From: Bacteroidota bacterium
GTDB taxonomy: Bacteria; Bacteroidota; Ignavibacteria; Kryptoniales; JAKASW01
Length of the DNA: 64,000 nucleotides
Assembly (NCBI GenBank): GCA_021845665.1
Contig: JAJZVO010000001.1
Location: 62,001-126,000 of the forward strand
Direction: 5' to 3'
Part shown: one piece after another, positions 1 to 9,387 of the stretch
How the letters are laid out: every line of letters begins with the position of its first letter
How positions within the stretch are numbered: position 1 is the stretch's first letter
Program-made: the position numbers and the translations under genes
The notes under the pieces: generated by a model
What the model was told of the DNA's origin: nothing
Databases searched by the model: none
Seen by the model: the letters and a program-made list of their open reading frames with translations, nothing else

Positions 1-745
1 CAGCCGTGTTCCAAATGAGGTTAACGACATCCGGCGCATACTCCACTGAGTAACCTTCCTTCGGTATACTCAAGTCCTTCTGCCCGATCATGTCGAGGTT
101 TATCGCGAAGAGAGGCTGATACATGGATGGTTTTGTTGCGGCCCAGTACTTCGAGCCGAGACAATAATAGTTCATGTCGCCTTCCTTGCCGTAGTCCTCG
201 CCGTCCCAGAGGATTATGTCGATGCCGACCGGAGGCGGAGATTCTTTGAAATCCCTGGCAAGCTCGAGAAGCACCGCGACCCCGCTGGCGCCATCATCGG
301 CTCCCGGAATCGGCTTGTCCACCGGTCCACCCGGCTGATGGTCGGCGCGCGGACGGCTGTCCCAATGCGCCGAGAGCAGGATCCGCACCTTGGATTTCAT
401 ATTGAAATGAGCGATGACGTTTGCAAGATGAAGAACAACACCGTCATATCCTGGTACGTTGAATTTCTGAATCTCAACAGAGTCCGCGTAGAGACTCAAC
501 TCATGCTGGAGATATTGCAGGCATTTTGCATGCGCCTCACTGTTCGGAGCTCGCGGGCCGAAATCCACCTGCTTAACAAGATAGCTGAAAGCCCGCGTGG
601 AATTGAACTTTGGCATCGGAACATTCGGTATGATGGTAGTCTGCTCCTGGCTGCTTTGCGCCTCGTTCGCCTGTCCATTCTTCGTTTTTTTTGAGCATGA
701 TGTGAGCACTATCGCGGCCACAAGCACAAAGAGAACCTTTTTCAT
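1..745 (-). CDS. M28-family peptidase / glutaminyl-peptide cyclotransferase-like lipoprotein (3' end outside window)
   Basis: The reading frame starts at an ATG at 745 and runs off the left edge after about 248 residues, so the C-terminus is missing. The N-terminus is a lipoprotein signal: two lysines, a hydrophobic stretch and a lipobox LTSC with the acylated Cys at residue 17. A Ser/Gln-rich linker follows. The M28 fold shows as FGPRAPNS, then SAHWDSRP (metal-ligand His and Asp), GADDGASGVAVLLELAR (second metal Asp) and ILWDGEDYG (Glu/Asp ligands). This order is shared by zinc aminopeptidases and bacterial glutaminyl cyclases, and the WDSRP and DGED context favours the cyclase side. It probably acts at the membrane surface. 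It follows the frameshifted VOC gene by about 100 bases on the same strand. Substrate cannot be told from the sequence. Confidence 0.85.
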   Translation of the reverse strand, partial: MKKVLFVLVAAIVLTSCSKKTKNGQANEAQSSQEQTTIIPNVPMPKFNSTRAFSYLVKQVDFGPRAPNSEAHAKCLQYLQHELSLYADSVEIQKFNVPGYDGVVLHLANVIAHFNMKSKVRILLSAHWDSRPRADHQPGGPVDKPIPGADDGASGVAVLLELARDFKESPPPVGIDIILWDGEDYGKEGDMNYYCLGSKYWAATKPSMYQPLFAINLDMIGQKDLSIPKEGYSVEYAPDVVNLIWNTA

Positions 746-849
746 AAAGAAGTTTAAAGATTGTGACAGGAATTTCCAAAACTTGACTGAAAGAACGTTG
801 CATTGCCCCGTCCTTTCTCCTCGTCTGAATCTTCATTCGAGCCTTACTT

Positions 850-1189
850 CTAATACTTCTTTTTCGCCTCAAAAAAATGGATACAAAACCCGTCCTTCGG
901 ACAAACTTCCACAAAATCGCCATATTCACCTTGTTGAATCTCGACACCCCGCCGAAAGTTTCTGCTCAAGCTTGGCACGAAGCCCGTGAAGGTTCTGGAC
1001 CTTAAACGTAATCACAAACTTCTGTCCGTTTCCCGATGTAACCGCGAAATCGAATCCGGCAATCTTAAACTCCGACCAGTCGCCGTCAACATGCGCCGGC
1101 GGGCCGAATAACTCCTCGTAAAAGACCCTGGCGGGAGAAGGCTCATCAAGCACGCAATGAATGTTCTCGACCCCTTTGATATGAGACAT
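850..1189 (-). pseudogene. VOC-family (glyoxalase/dioxygenase fold) gene with a +1 frameshift
   Basis: The start at 1189 (MSHIKGVENI) lies four bases after the comF stop. The frame reads as a VOC protein (FYEELFGPP, GFDFAVTSG, FVITFKVQNLHGLRAKLEQ) but hits a stop at 926. One base earlier in register, from about 946, the sequence continues as GVEIQQGEYGDFVEV, then PKDGFCIHFFEAKKKY and a stop at 850, which is the normal end of the family. Dropping a single base near 946 (minus-strand T between GCGGGG and GTCGAG) restores a 112-residue protein of usual length. It is either a fresh pseudogene or a base-calling error. Function of the intact protein is unknown; the family covers glyoxalases, antibiotic-binding proteins and dioxygenases. 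Confidence 0.75.
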
Positions 1190-1193
1190 AATG

Positions 1194-1901
1194 TCAGATT
1201 GCGATGGCTGCCGATGCCGCATAGACTTCTGATGCTCCGTTTGACTTGAGTGTCCTCGCACATTCCTTTATGGTCGCCCCGGTTGTAATCACGTCATCAA
1301 TGAGAAGTATCTTCTTCCCTTCCAGTTCTCGGTGACTTATTTTTCCAAGTCCGAACGCTCCCTCCACGTTCTTCTTTCTCCCCTCGGCATCGAAAGAAGT
1401 CTGCGTTTGAGTCTGGCGGAGCCTCACCAGAAGTCCAGGTACATGCTTCACTTGCAGGAACTTTCCGACGCTTCCGGCGATGAGTTCGCTCTGGTTGTAT
1501 CCCCTTTCGCGCCGCCGCGTAGGATGGAGCGGTACGGGTATGATGGTATTACACAACGACAGTTTACCGTCGATCACTATCTTCTTCGAGATGTAAAAGC
1601 CAAATCTCTCGGCGATCGCTTCCGCGCCGCCGTATTTCAGAAGGTGCACCGCTTGACGTACCCTGCGATCCTGCTCGAAGAGAAAAACAGAATCGATCTT
1701 GTCGATAATCTCGTCCGCGAGGAATTTAGTCTCAACCAATTGCGTGATCGTCTCGGTCGGCGACACACGCTCGAAGTCTTCCCAACAGCTCGAACATACA
1801 AACGCTTCGCCCCTCCTCAGATTTCTCTCGCATGTCGAGCAAACCGGAGGATAGATAAAATTTACGAGCGCTTCGGCAACGCTACCCATATGAGTCACCA
1901 T
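1194..1901 (-). CDS. comF: ComF-family phosphoribosyltransferase-like protein
   Basis: A 235-residue protein. The N-terminus carries the ComF zinc ribbon (CSTCERNL and CSSCWEDF, about residues 18-42). The C-terminal half is a type I phosphoribosyltransferase domain ending in the PRPP loop ILLIDDVITTGAT. A conserved middle motif, PVPLHPTRRRERGYNQSE, is typical of the family. ComF proteins are needed for DNA uptake in transformable bacteria and are found widely in non-competent ones, where the role is unclear. An ATG at residue 5 (MGSVAEAL) is an alternative start. It lies 79 bases downstream of uvrB and four bases before the VOC gene, so the three may be co-transcribed. Confidence 0.93.
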   Translation of the reverse strand: MVTHMGSVAEALVNFIYPPVCSTCERNLRRGEAFVCSSCWEDFERVSPTETITQLVETKFLADEIIDKIDSVFLFEQDRRVRQAVHLLKYGGAEAIAERFGFYISKKIVIDGKLSLCNTIIPVPLHPTRRRERGYNQSELIAGSVGKFLQVKHVPGLLVRLRQTQTQTSFDAEGRKKNVEGAFGLGKISHRELEGKKILLIDDVITTGATIKECARTLKSNGASEVYAASAAIAI

Positions 1902-1980
1902 TCCCTGATCACAATGTTATGTCGTTAGTACGCAGCCGTACCGGCGCCGATCGCATATGGCAGCCGCCCAAGCCGCTTAA

Positions 1981-3999
1981 CTATTTCTTTCCGCCCAGCC
2001 TGTGTATCTCGTCGCGCAATTCCGCGGCTTTCTCGAAGTCGAGGCCTTTCGCCGCCTCGTACATTTCTTTGGTTAGCCGTTCGACAAGTTCTTTCTTCTG
2101 CAGATCGGTCAGATACTTCTGTCTCGGCTCCGCCACGCTTGCTTCCTGCAGCCGCCTTGTCTTCTCCTCCGCCTCGGAACGCACGTCCGCAATGGCCGTC
2201 GACGCCATGATCTCCTCCGCGGTCTTCACGATCGACTTCGGCTTGATGTTGTGCTCGGTATTATAGCTAGTCTGGATATTCCTGCGCCGCTCAGTCTCAT
2301 CGATCATTCTCCGCATGCTCTTCGTGATATTGTCGGCATATAGGATAACTTTGCTGCTGGTATTCCTGGCCGCACGCCCGGCCGTCTGTATCAGACTCTT
2401 TTCCGACCTGAGGAACCCTTCCTTGTCTGCATCGAGTATGGCCACGAGCGATACTTCAGGGAGATCCAGCCCTTCCCGCAGAAGGTTGACCCCTACCAGG
2501 ACGTCGAACTCGCCCAGCCGCAGATCTCTTAGAATCGAAACTCGCTCAAGGGAGTCGATGTCCGAGTGAACATATCTCACTCTTATGTTCAGCCCGTGGA
2601 AATACTCCGTAAGGTCTTCAGCCATCCTCTTCGTGAGTGTCGTCACGAGGGTGCGCTCCTTTGCCACGACGCGCTCGCGTATCTCGTGGAGGAGATCGTC
2701 CATCTGGTTCTTTATGGGCCTTACTTCGACCACTGGATCTACGATGCCTGTCGGCCTGATGACCTGCTCGACGAAAACTCCGCCGCTCTTTTCGAGTTCG
2801 TACTCGTCAGGAGTCGCACTAACGTAGACTGCCTGGTTCACCATAGACTCGAACTCCTCGAACTTCAGCGGACGGTTGTCGAGCGCCGACGGGAGCCTGA
2901 ATCCGTATTCCACAAGCGTCGTCTTCCGTGAACGGTCGCCGTGGTACATCGCGTGAAGCTGTGGAAGAGTTTGGTGAGACTCGTCGATGAACATAAGAAA
3001 GTCTTTCGGGAAGTAATCGAGGAGCGTGTACGGCCTCTGGCCGGGCTCCCTCCCTGTGATGTGTCTGGAATAGTTCTCGATGCCGCTGCAATATCCCACT
3101 TCCTTCATCATTTCGATGTCGAATCGGGTCCGCTGTTCTAAACGCTGCGCCTCGAGATATTTCCCGAGCGCGCGCAGCTCCGTCAGCCTGTTCACGAGCT
3201 CCGCTTCTATTCCGACTATTGCACGCTGAAGGTTCTCTTCGCTGGTAACGAAGTGCCTTGCCGGATAAATAGCGACCTCTTCCATGTCTATCGCCGGCAC
3301 GCCGGTGAGCGGGTCGAAAGTTTTGATCGACTCTATCTCATCGCCGAAGAATTCCACCCTTATCGCTTCCTCGATCTCGTATGCCGGAAATATCTCGACG
3401 ACATCTCCCCTTACCCTGAACACGCCGCGGAGAAACTCGACGTCGTTTCGCGCGTAGAGGCTTTCGATTAGCAGCTGCTGGAGATGCCGCCTCCCCATCT
3501 TCTCACCTTTCCTGATCATGACCATTTCGCTCTTGTAATCATGCGGAGAGCCTATCCCATAAATGCACGAGACCGACGCTACAACCACGACGTCGCTTCG
3601 CCCGCTCAGGAGCGAGCTTGTCGCCCGGAGACGAAGCCTGTCGATCTCGTCGTTGATCGATGAATCTTTTTCTATATAGGTGTCGGATTGCGGGATGTAA
3701 GCTTCCGGCTGGTAGTAATCGTAATAGGAAATGAAAAACTCGACGACGCTCTCCGGGAAGAGCTGCTTGAATTCTCCGTACAATTGGGCCGCGAGGGTTT
3801 TGTTATGCGAGATCACGAGTGTCGGGCGGTTGATGTTCTGCATGATCTGGGCCATCGTGTACGTCTTGCCGCTCCCCGTCACACCGAGAAGCGTCTGATG
3901 CTTCAACCCTTTCCGTATCCCCTCCGTAAGCTCCTTTATAGCCCGCGGCTGGTCCCCGGAGGGCTTGTAATCCGATACCAGCTGGAATTTATTGATCAT
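1981..3999 (-). CDS. uvrB: UvrABC excinuclease subunit B
   Basis: A 672-residue protein, the usual UvrB length. It acts in the cytoplasm in nucleotide excision repair: it is loaded by UvrA, verifies the lesion and recruits UvrC. Visible features are Walker A GVTGSGKT at residues 39-46, the beta-hairpin [12 protein letters not shown] near residue 92, Walker B as [12 protein letters not shown], the helicase motif QTAGRAARN, and a C-terminal UVR domain ([24 protein letters not shown]) that contacts UvrC. The ATG at 3999 is preceded by AAGGAG at good spacing. The open frame extends cleanly with no sign of damage. Confidence 0.98.
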   Translation of the reverse strand: MINKFQLVSDYKPSGDQPRAIKELTEGIRKGLKHQTLLGVTGSGKTYTMAQIMQNINRPTLVISHNKTLAAQLYGEFKQLFPESVVEFFISYYDYYQPEAYIPQSDTYIEKDSSINDEIDRLRLRATSSLLSGRSDVVVVASVSCIYGIGSPHDYKSEMVMIRKGEKMGRRHLQQLLIESLYARNDVEFLRGVFRVRGDVVEIFPAYEIEEAIRVEFFGDEIESIKTFDPLTGVPAIDMEEVAIYPARHFVTSEENLQRAIVGIEAELVNRLTELRALGKYLEAQRLEQRTRFDIEMMKEVGYCSGIENYSRHITGREPGQRPYTLLDYFPKDFLMFIDESHQTLPQLHAMYHGDRSRKTTLVEYGFRLPSALDNRPLKFEEFESMVNQAVYVSATPDEYELEKSGGVFVEQVIRPTGIVDPVVEVRPIKNQMDDLLHEIRERVVAKERTLVTTLTKRMAEDLTEYFHGLNIRVRYVHSDIDSLERVSILRDLRLGEFDVLVGVNLLREGLDLPEVSLVAILDADKEGFLRSEKSLIQTAGRAARNTSSKVILYADNITKSMRRMIDETERRRNIQTSYNTEHNIKPKSIVKTAEEIMASTAIADVRSEAEEKTRRLQEASVAEPRQKYLTDLQKKELVERLTKEMYEAAKGLDFEKAAELRDEIHRLGGKK

Positions 4000-4100
4000 C
4001 TGCTCTCCTTAGGTCTTATCCTCACATAAATCTAACCCTCGCCGCAGAAAAACGAAATGGATTGAAAAACACAAAATACCATCGGCAGCCGAACATTTCA

Positions 4101-4170
4101 TCCTTTCTGAATTCTTTCCCTTTCCCCCTCTCACCAAGTCTCCCAGTCCCCCTGTCCCTTTGTCGCGTCT
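4101..4170. repeat. Pyrimidine-rich dispersed-repeat-like tract between uvrB and proline dehydrogenase
   Basis: A run of C/T-rich words (TTTCCC, CCCCCTCTC, AGTCTCCCAGTCCCC, CTGTCCC) with almost no coding sense, directly after the proline dehydrogenase stop on the minus strand. It resembles the word-like repeats seen at 56889, 60223 and 61067 in style but not in exact sequence. No clear hairpin with a U-tract is visible. Confidence 0.3.
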
Positions 4171-4171
4171 C

Positions 4172-5074
4172 TCACCTTCCCGTCATCACCGACTTGAACA
4201 CGTATCCCGCCACCTGTGGATTTTCCTTGAAACGCCTGATCGAATAAGCGTACCACTGTTTCCCGAACGGGACATACACGCGCAGCTTGTGCCCGTCAGC
4301 TACGATCCTGTCGCGAAGATCCTGCCTGACACCGTAAAGCATTTGGAACTCATAACTGTCGGGCTGGAGATGGTCCCGGCTGAGAAGATCGTAGGCTGCC
4401 CGAACCAGAAGGTCGTCATGAGTTGCGATGCCGATCCTGCATCCTCCTTCCATCAACATCCCCATAAGCTTCACGTAATTCTTACGAATTTCATCCTTCC
4501 CCTTGAACGCAATCGACTCCGGTTCGATATAGATGCCTTTGCAAAGCCGCACGCTTGCCTTCATGTCAATTAACCGCTTGACGTCTTCCTCACTTCGGCG
4601 CAAATATGCCTGTATCACGATGCCGGTGTTGTCGAAACCGGCCTTGCGGAATCTCTCGTAGGTATCGAGGGTGGCCGTGGTAACACTCGAGTCTTCCATA
4701 TCGATACGAACGAAAATGCCGAGGACCTTCGCCATATCCATTATTCTCTTCACATTCTCGAAGCAGTAATCTCTGTCGATGTTCAGACCGAACTGCGTAA
4801 GCTTGATCGAAAGATTCGCGTTAAGCTTGTCCTTGTCGATCATTTTCAGGACTTCGATCGCCGCATCGGAAGACGCGGACGCTTCCTCCCTCGTACTCAC
4901 GTTCTCGCCGAGGACGTCGATCGTCGCCATCATCTTTCTCGAATTGAGTTCCTTGACTACCTTTTTCGCATCTTCGATATACTCGCCTGCGATGTAACGC
5001 ATGGCGAAACGCTTAACCAATCCTCTTGGGAAAAGTTGAAGCGTCGAAACTATGACACTGTTCAGCGGGTTCAT
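4172..5074 (-). CDS. Proline dehydrogenase (monofunctional, FAD-dependent)
   Basis: A 300-residue protein of the PutA/ProDH TIM-barrel family, which oxidises proline to pyrroline-5-carboxylate and passes electrons to the quinone pool. Family marks in order are IDVLGENVS near residue 52, LSIKLTQFGL (about 105), VRIDMEDSS (about 142), RLCKGIY (about 196), ATHDD (about 238), the substrate-binding region YEFQMLYGVR (about 261) and the C-terminal YSIRRFKENP. Length matches monofunctional bacterial and Deinococcus-type enzymes. The start is set by GGAGAAC seven bases upstream. The DUF2203-like gene ends 11 bases before it, suggesting one transcript. No P5C dehydrogenase gene is in the window. Confidence 0.93.
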   Translation of the reverse strand: MNPLNSVIVSTLQLFPRGLVKRFAMRYIAGEYIEDAKKVVKELNSRKMMATIDVLGENVSTREEASASSDAAIEVLKMIDKDKLNANLSIKLTQFGLNIDRDYCFENVKRIMDMAKVLGIFVRIDMEDSSVTTATLDTYERFRKAGFDNTGIVIQAYLRRSEEDVKRLIDMKASVRLCKGIYIEPESIAFKGKDEIRKNYVKLMGMLMEGGCRIGIATHDDLLVRAAYDLLSRDHLQPDSYEFQMLYGVRQDLRDRIVADGHKLRVYVPFGKQWYAYSIRRFKENPQVAGYVFKSVMTGR

Positions 5075-5085
5075 TTGTTCTCCGT

Positions 5086-5496
5086 TTAGAGTTCGGTTGT
5101 GCTTCTTCGCCCGGCAAAGCCCGTTTCAATCGGGTGCCAGAACATAATGTCCTCCTCTCCTAGTTTGTAACAAAGATAGACCTCTTCCTCATTCTCCCTG
5201 ACATGCGGGAAGTCTATCAGGCCGTCGTCCAGGCTTTTAACAAGAACGCCCTGCTCATTAAGCCTCTTAACAATTTTCACGAGCTCGTCGAGCTCCTCCG
5301 GGTACGTCCCCGTGCCGTTGGGACCCGCTCCCCCGAAGTAGCGGTGCCTGTAGACGTCGTAACTCTTCGACTCGAGCGACTTCTTGAGTTCGACTATTCG
5401 CAAAAGATCCGCAAGGATCTCAGATAGAAGCGACCGGGCTTCCCCTAGCGTGAAGTGCCTGGCATGCAGCGGCATGAGAAAATTTATAAGTACCAC
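5086..5496 (-). CDS. DUF2203-family protein of unknown function
   Basis: 136 residues if it starts at the GTG at 5496, or 129 from the ATG at 5475 (MPLHARHFTLGEA). A GGAGG lies directly against the GTG and too far from the ATG, so the start is unsettled. Recognisable family features are RHFTLGEARSLL at the N-terminus, a charged helical middle, DGLIDFPHVRENEEEVYLCY, and the end FWHPIETGFAGR. The family has no known function. It sits 11 bases upstream of proline dehydrogenase. Confidence 0.8.
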   Translation of the reverse strand: MVLINFLMPLHARHFTLGEARSLLSEILADLLRIVELKKSLESKSYDVYRHRYFGGAGPNGTGTYPEELDELVKIVKRLNEQGVLVKSLDDGLIDFPHVRENEEEVYLCYKLGEEDIMFWHPIETGFAGRRSTTEL

Positions 5497-5926
5497 CCTC
5501 CAGAATCAAACCGTGGAATATGAAGTATGACCCAGAAGTTAGACTTTGTAACTCGACTTTGATACCTTTCGAAAACATCGACGAACCTCCTCATAAATGA
5601 GTGATTCATAAAAACCGATTGCAACCTTCAGGCGAACGGGTATCCACAGATGGTCCGCAAGCTTCCCGGAGAGCAGACTCGAATACCTCCGGGTCAGCAG
5701 GGACTCTTGAACGCCGGCCCGCTTAAATCCTCCACTGTTGTTGTTCGCCCGGAGCAAAGCGGACGCTGCGATCCGTTACGTTAACCGCGCTGGCATCCTT
5801 AGTGATCCACTTTACATTCCAAACGTGACTGACACCGCAAAGATCTGGTGTTCTCAAGGACCTGCAGGCGGACGATCACTCGGAGTAACGATTGGGTAAC
5901 GGATGCCGGAAGAAACTGTTACCCGC
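5497..5926. other. 430-base stretch with no recognisable gene
   Basis: Between the hybrid kinase stop and the DUF2203 start. A 72-codon minus-strand frame at 5539-5757 has no good ribosome site and resembles no family I know. Its basic, Tyr-rich C-terminal half (LADHLWIPVRLKVAIGFYES) could be the remnant of a gene. No tRNA, repeat or convincing terminator was seen. Confidence 0.3.
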
Positions 5927-8431
5927 TTAGTTCAGAGAGACCGTGTGACTCTTTTGTGACAGTACCTGGCGAATTCTGAGCGCCAGCTCAGTGAGTTCAA
6001 AAGGCTTCTGGATGAAGTCGTTGGGATTCCCTCCCTTTTCCCCTTCGACGAGATTATCTGAACCATATCCGGACATATAGAGCGTCCTCAAACCCTGTCT
6101 CCGCATCGATATTCTTTCGCTGAGCTCTCTGCCGCTCATCTTCGGCATGATTATGTCCGTTAGTAGAAGATGAATCTCACCGGAATAGGAACGCGATAAT
6201 ACTTCGGCGTCGATAGGACCTGCCGCAGTTATGACGTTGTATCCGCACCCCTCTAAGAAAGCTCTTGTCAAATTGAGCAGATCGGTTTGATCCTCCACAA
6301 CCAGGACGGTCACCGTACCTTTCACCGACTCATCGGCAGGAAGCAGTTCAATACTTTTTACAGCACCGGCAAATCTTGGAACGTAAACAGTGAATTTACT
6401 TCCCTTCCCAATTTCACTCTTCACTTCGATGCTTCCTCCGTTCTGTCTGAGAATCCCGTAGACCGTAGAGAGCCCTAACCCTGTACCATGCCCTTTCGGT
6501 TTTGTGGTGAAAAACGGCTCAAAGAGGCGCTTCAGAGTCTGCGCATCGATTCCTCTCCCGCTATCCTCGAATTCCACAACAACATACTCACCCGGGGTTA
6601 ACCTCGTACCCTGTGGGACATCCCCATTCGAGAATTTCTTATTGAAAGTCCGAATCGTGATTGTACCGACGTCATCGATTGCATCCTTCGCATTTGTAAC
6701 GAGATTCACGACTATCTGGTCGAACTGCGTAGGATCGATCTTGACGTTCCACAATCCGTTCTCAGGAATAAAGACAAGCCGGAGATTCTCGCCTATGATT
6801 CTATGGAGCATATTCATTATCGATTCGATGGCTGAGTTGACGCTTACCACTTGTGGAGAGACGATCTCTTTCCTGGCAAAGGCGAGGAGCTGTCTTGTGA
6901 GGTCGGCCCCGCGCCTTGCTGCGGCAAGAATAGCCTCCAGCGGCTGCCTCGAAGGATCGTCTTCGGGAAGTTTTCTTTTCAGCAGGTCGCTGTATCCCAC
7001 GACGACATTGAGAATGTTGTTGTAATCGTGCGCGACGCCGCCGGCGAGTTGCCCGATGCCCTCAAGCTTCTGCGATTGTAGGAGTTTTTCCTCGAGAAGT
7101 TTCCGCGCAGTGATATCCTGTTTGACGGCGACGAAATTGGTGATTTCACCGCGATCGTTGCGCACCGGGGTGATCGTCATAGACTCGTCGTAAAGAGACC
7201 CGTCTTTACGCCTGTTTACCAGCTCTCCGTGCCACACGTTCCCTGCTAAAATCGAATCCCACATGTCCTGGTAAAACGGTAGTCTTTGTTTCCCTGACGC
7301 TATTAAGTCTCTTGGATTTCTCCCTGTCACCTCATCGAGGGCATAGCCGCTGAGACTCTCGAAGGCCGGGTTGGCCCACACGATGTATCCTTCCCTGTCG
7401 GTTATGACGATAGCGTTCCCAGCCGAGTTCAGGGCTGCAATGCGAAGATGCATCTCTTCCTGGAGTTCCCGCAACCCTGTCACATCCTTGACGATAGTCT
7501 GGATAGCAGGCTGTCCATTGAATGCGATCGGCATACTGGACACTTCTACAAATGCCACAGATCCGTCAAGCTTCAGCAGCTTACCTTCCCGGATCTGCGA
7601 TGAAATAGCTTGTTCGTTGGACATTTCAAGGAGACTCGTAACAAGCTCCCGGGAGTCGGGATGCACCACGGTCATTATCGAATTTCCAAGAAGCCGCCCG
7701 GCTGAATCGGCTTTCAATAGCTTGAGTGAAGCCGGGTTAAGGTACACGAATTTTCCAGACGAGTGGATCACAATAGCGTCCCGAGAACTGTCGATAAATT
7801 CGATATAGCGCATTTCATTTTCGCGCGCGATCTCCCCGGAGCGCCGCATTTCCTCGCGCTCGTCTTCAGCCACCTGCAACGCCAGTCGCACTCGCCGAGT
7901 CGCAAAAATCGGAACCGATGCGGCCAGAACAAGGAAGAAGATATGCGGCAGGAGCATACCCATCGAAAGCCCTCTCGATAAGGAGTGAATGATACCGTCC
8001 CTGATGAGAAGCGCAAAGACAATTTCCGTCACGGCACAAACAGCCGCCGCCAAATATCCTGCCCGCTTTCCGAAAAGAAGTCCCGAGGTTACGACAAGCA
8101 ACAAGTACCTGTTGTCGTCGAGCGTAACACGATCCGAGTAAAGGACGCCGAGCAGTGTCAGAACACCCCAGGCAATTATCAATAGAAGGATAATCGCAGC
8201 TCTTGTCTTTCCGCGAGAGTTCAACTTCTGACCGACGAAGAAAGCAGTCGTCAACGGCAGGTAAAAGGTCATCCATACGATGGCGTTGGCCGGATAGTAG
8301 ATTGTTAGGAGCGCCCATAGTATTGTCAACGCCCCGGTCGCCAGCCAGATATAGAAGTGGAAGTCCCATGCGAGCGAACCCGTCTTAGGATCGTCCTGTA
8401 CGCTGGGTTTGAAGGGTAGATTCATTTTCAT
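5927..8431 (-). CDS. Hybrid sensor histidine kinase: membrane sensor, two PAS domains, kinase core, receiver
   Basis: An 834-residue inner-membrane signalling protein. Residues 25-175 hold about six hydrophobic helices with almost no periplasmic domain, so it may sense within the membrane. Two PAS domains follow (about 205-325, and about 330-450 with ITDREGYIVWANPAFESLSGY). The HisKA phospho-acceptor is in LAGGVAHDYNNILN near residue 470. The ATPase domain shows LVTNAKDAI (N box), FEDSGRGI (G1) and GTGLGLSTVYG (G2). A C-terminal receiver (about 705-825) has the phospho-Asp in LLLTDIIMPKMSG and the Lys in FIQKPF. The DYNNI form of the H box is typical of hybrid kinases that pass phosphate to their own receiver. 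There is no DNA-binding output, and no response-regulator gene adjoins it. Confidence 0.93.
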   Translation of the reverse strand: MKMNLPFKPSVQDDPKTGSLAWDFHFYIWLATGALTILWALLTIYYPANAIVWMTFYLPLTTAFFVGQKLNSRGKTRAAIILLLIIAWGVLTLLGVLYSDRVTLDDNRYLLLVVTSGLLFGKRAGYLAAAVCAVTEIVFALLIRDGIIHSLSRGLSMGMLLPHIFFLVLAASVPIFATRRVRLALQVAEDEREEMRRSGEIARENEMRYIEFIDSSRDAIVIHSSGKFVYLNPASLKLLKADSAGRLLGNSIMTVVHPDSRELVTSLLEMSNEQAISSQIREGKLLKLDGSVAFVEVSSMPIAFNGQPAIQTIVKDVTGLRELQEEMHLRIAALNSAGNAIVITDREGYIVWANPAFESLSGYALDEVTGRNPRDLIASGKQRLPFYQDMWDSILAGNVWHGELVNRRKDGSLYDESMTITPVRNDRGEITNFVAVKQDITARKLLEEKLLQSQKLEGIGQLAGGVAHDYNNILNVVVGYSDLLKRKLPEDDPSRQPLEAILAAARRGADLTRQLLAFARKEIVSPQVVSVNSAIESIMNMLHRIIGENLRLVFIPENGLWNVKIDPTQFDQIVVNLVTNAKDAIDDVGTITIRTFNKKFSNGDVPQGTRLTPGEYVVVEFEDSGRGIDAQTLKRLFEPFFTTKPKGHGTGLGLSTVYGILRQNGGSIEVKSEIGKGSKFTVYVPRFAGAVKSIELLPADESVKGTVTVLVVEDQTDLLNLTRAFLEGCGYNVITAAGPIDAEVLSRSYSGEIHLLLTDIIMPKMSGRELSERISMRRQGLRTLYMSGYGSDNLVEGEKGGNPNDFIQKPFELTELALRIRQVLSQKSHTVSLN

Positions 8432-8822
8432 ATTAAAGGCTCGCCTCTCGGGATTCAGTCACATGCAGGTCGGCTGACTCGTCACACACATAGTCAACCT
8501 ATGAAGAGATATCTTCTAAGAGAGAATGCCCCATTCTCCGGCACCCGTATAAACCGAAAGAGCATAGATCGTCTCCACCTTTCTCCCTTTTCTCCTGTTC
8601 ATTTCCACTCTCCATGGATGGGTTCGTGAATCTCTACCATCGCAATCGTACATCGGAATTATCAGTGTAATCTTAAACAATCTCTGCGTTCCATTTGTTC
8701 TCCAGTGGAAATGGAAATCGCACAAGCCGCCATCGGTTTCTTGGTTCAATCAAAAGCGAACTTCGACAGCCGCTTGCAATAGCTGCCGGGCGGCATTACT
8801 TTCCGCCCGGCACAACGTGCAT
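8432..8822. other. 390-base stretch with no recognisable gene
   Basis: It lies between the hybrid kinase start and the end of the decayed PQQ-propeller gene. Short minus-strand frames (for example 8516-8749) match nothing I recognise and may be decayed sequence continuing from the neighbouring pseudogene. No repeat or RNA gene is apparent. Confidence 0.3.
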
Positions 8823-9293
8823 CTATCGAGGCTCGGGTGGACTGATTGCGGCTTTCTCTCCGGATAGTATCTCGGACGACGGCATTGCCAGGAGCCAGCC
8901 GTAAATATTCGAGACATAGAGTGCCCCGCCTGGCACAAGTAACGACGACGGGCCGAAAGCTTCCCCGAGGTGTTTGTTCGCAACAAGATCGCCTTCTTCA
9001 TTGCAGGCGGAATCGGCACCTTCGAAAACTCCTTCTTCCATATAGTACTTCCCGTTGCGGCATGCAGAGCAAGAAGAACATTCACTACCGGCATTCCGCC
9101 ATCCCCGGTCTGAACGCTTGCCTGCTGTACCATGATGCTATTCGAATATGCGGGCGCGCAATCGCTCATGCCGGTGGCCACCAACTTTGGGAAAGTCATT
9201 CACCACGCGAGCTCCCCCGTTTTCTTATCCAGAACATAGAAATAGTTCGGGTGAGTAACGCTGGCATAAACGGGGACGAATAAGTTCCTGCGA
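8823..9293 (-). pseudogene. Remnant of a PQQ-type beta-propeller protein
   Basis: Three blocks of a PQQ/BamB-like propeller are legible in order. From about 9293: VPVYASVTHPNYFYVLDKK then TGELAW, followed by an in-frame TGA. The same frame then continues MSDCAPAYSNSIM and LLALHAATGSTIWKKEF down to about 9020. The frame then shifts by one to give NEEGDLVANKHLGEAFGPSS and GALYVSNIYGWLLAMPSS, and ends at 8823. The repeated pattern YVLDxxTGELxW / ALxAATGSTIWK is the propeller blade signature. No N-terminus or signal peptide is left. One stop, one frameshift and the missing 5' part make it a pseudogene. Confidence 0.75.
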
Positions 9294-9387
9294 ATCCGCT
9301 CTCTAAATGTTGATCTCCAAGCTCAAATCGCCATTCAAGGGTGCGAGGGCGCTTTGCCGCTTGATTCATATGTTCGTCAAAACAAAA

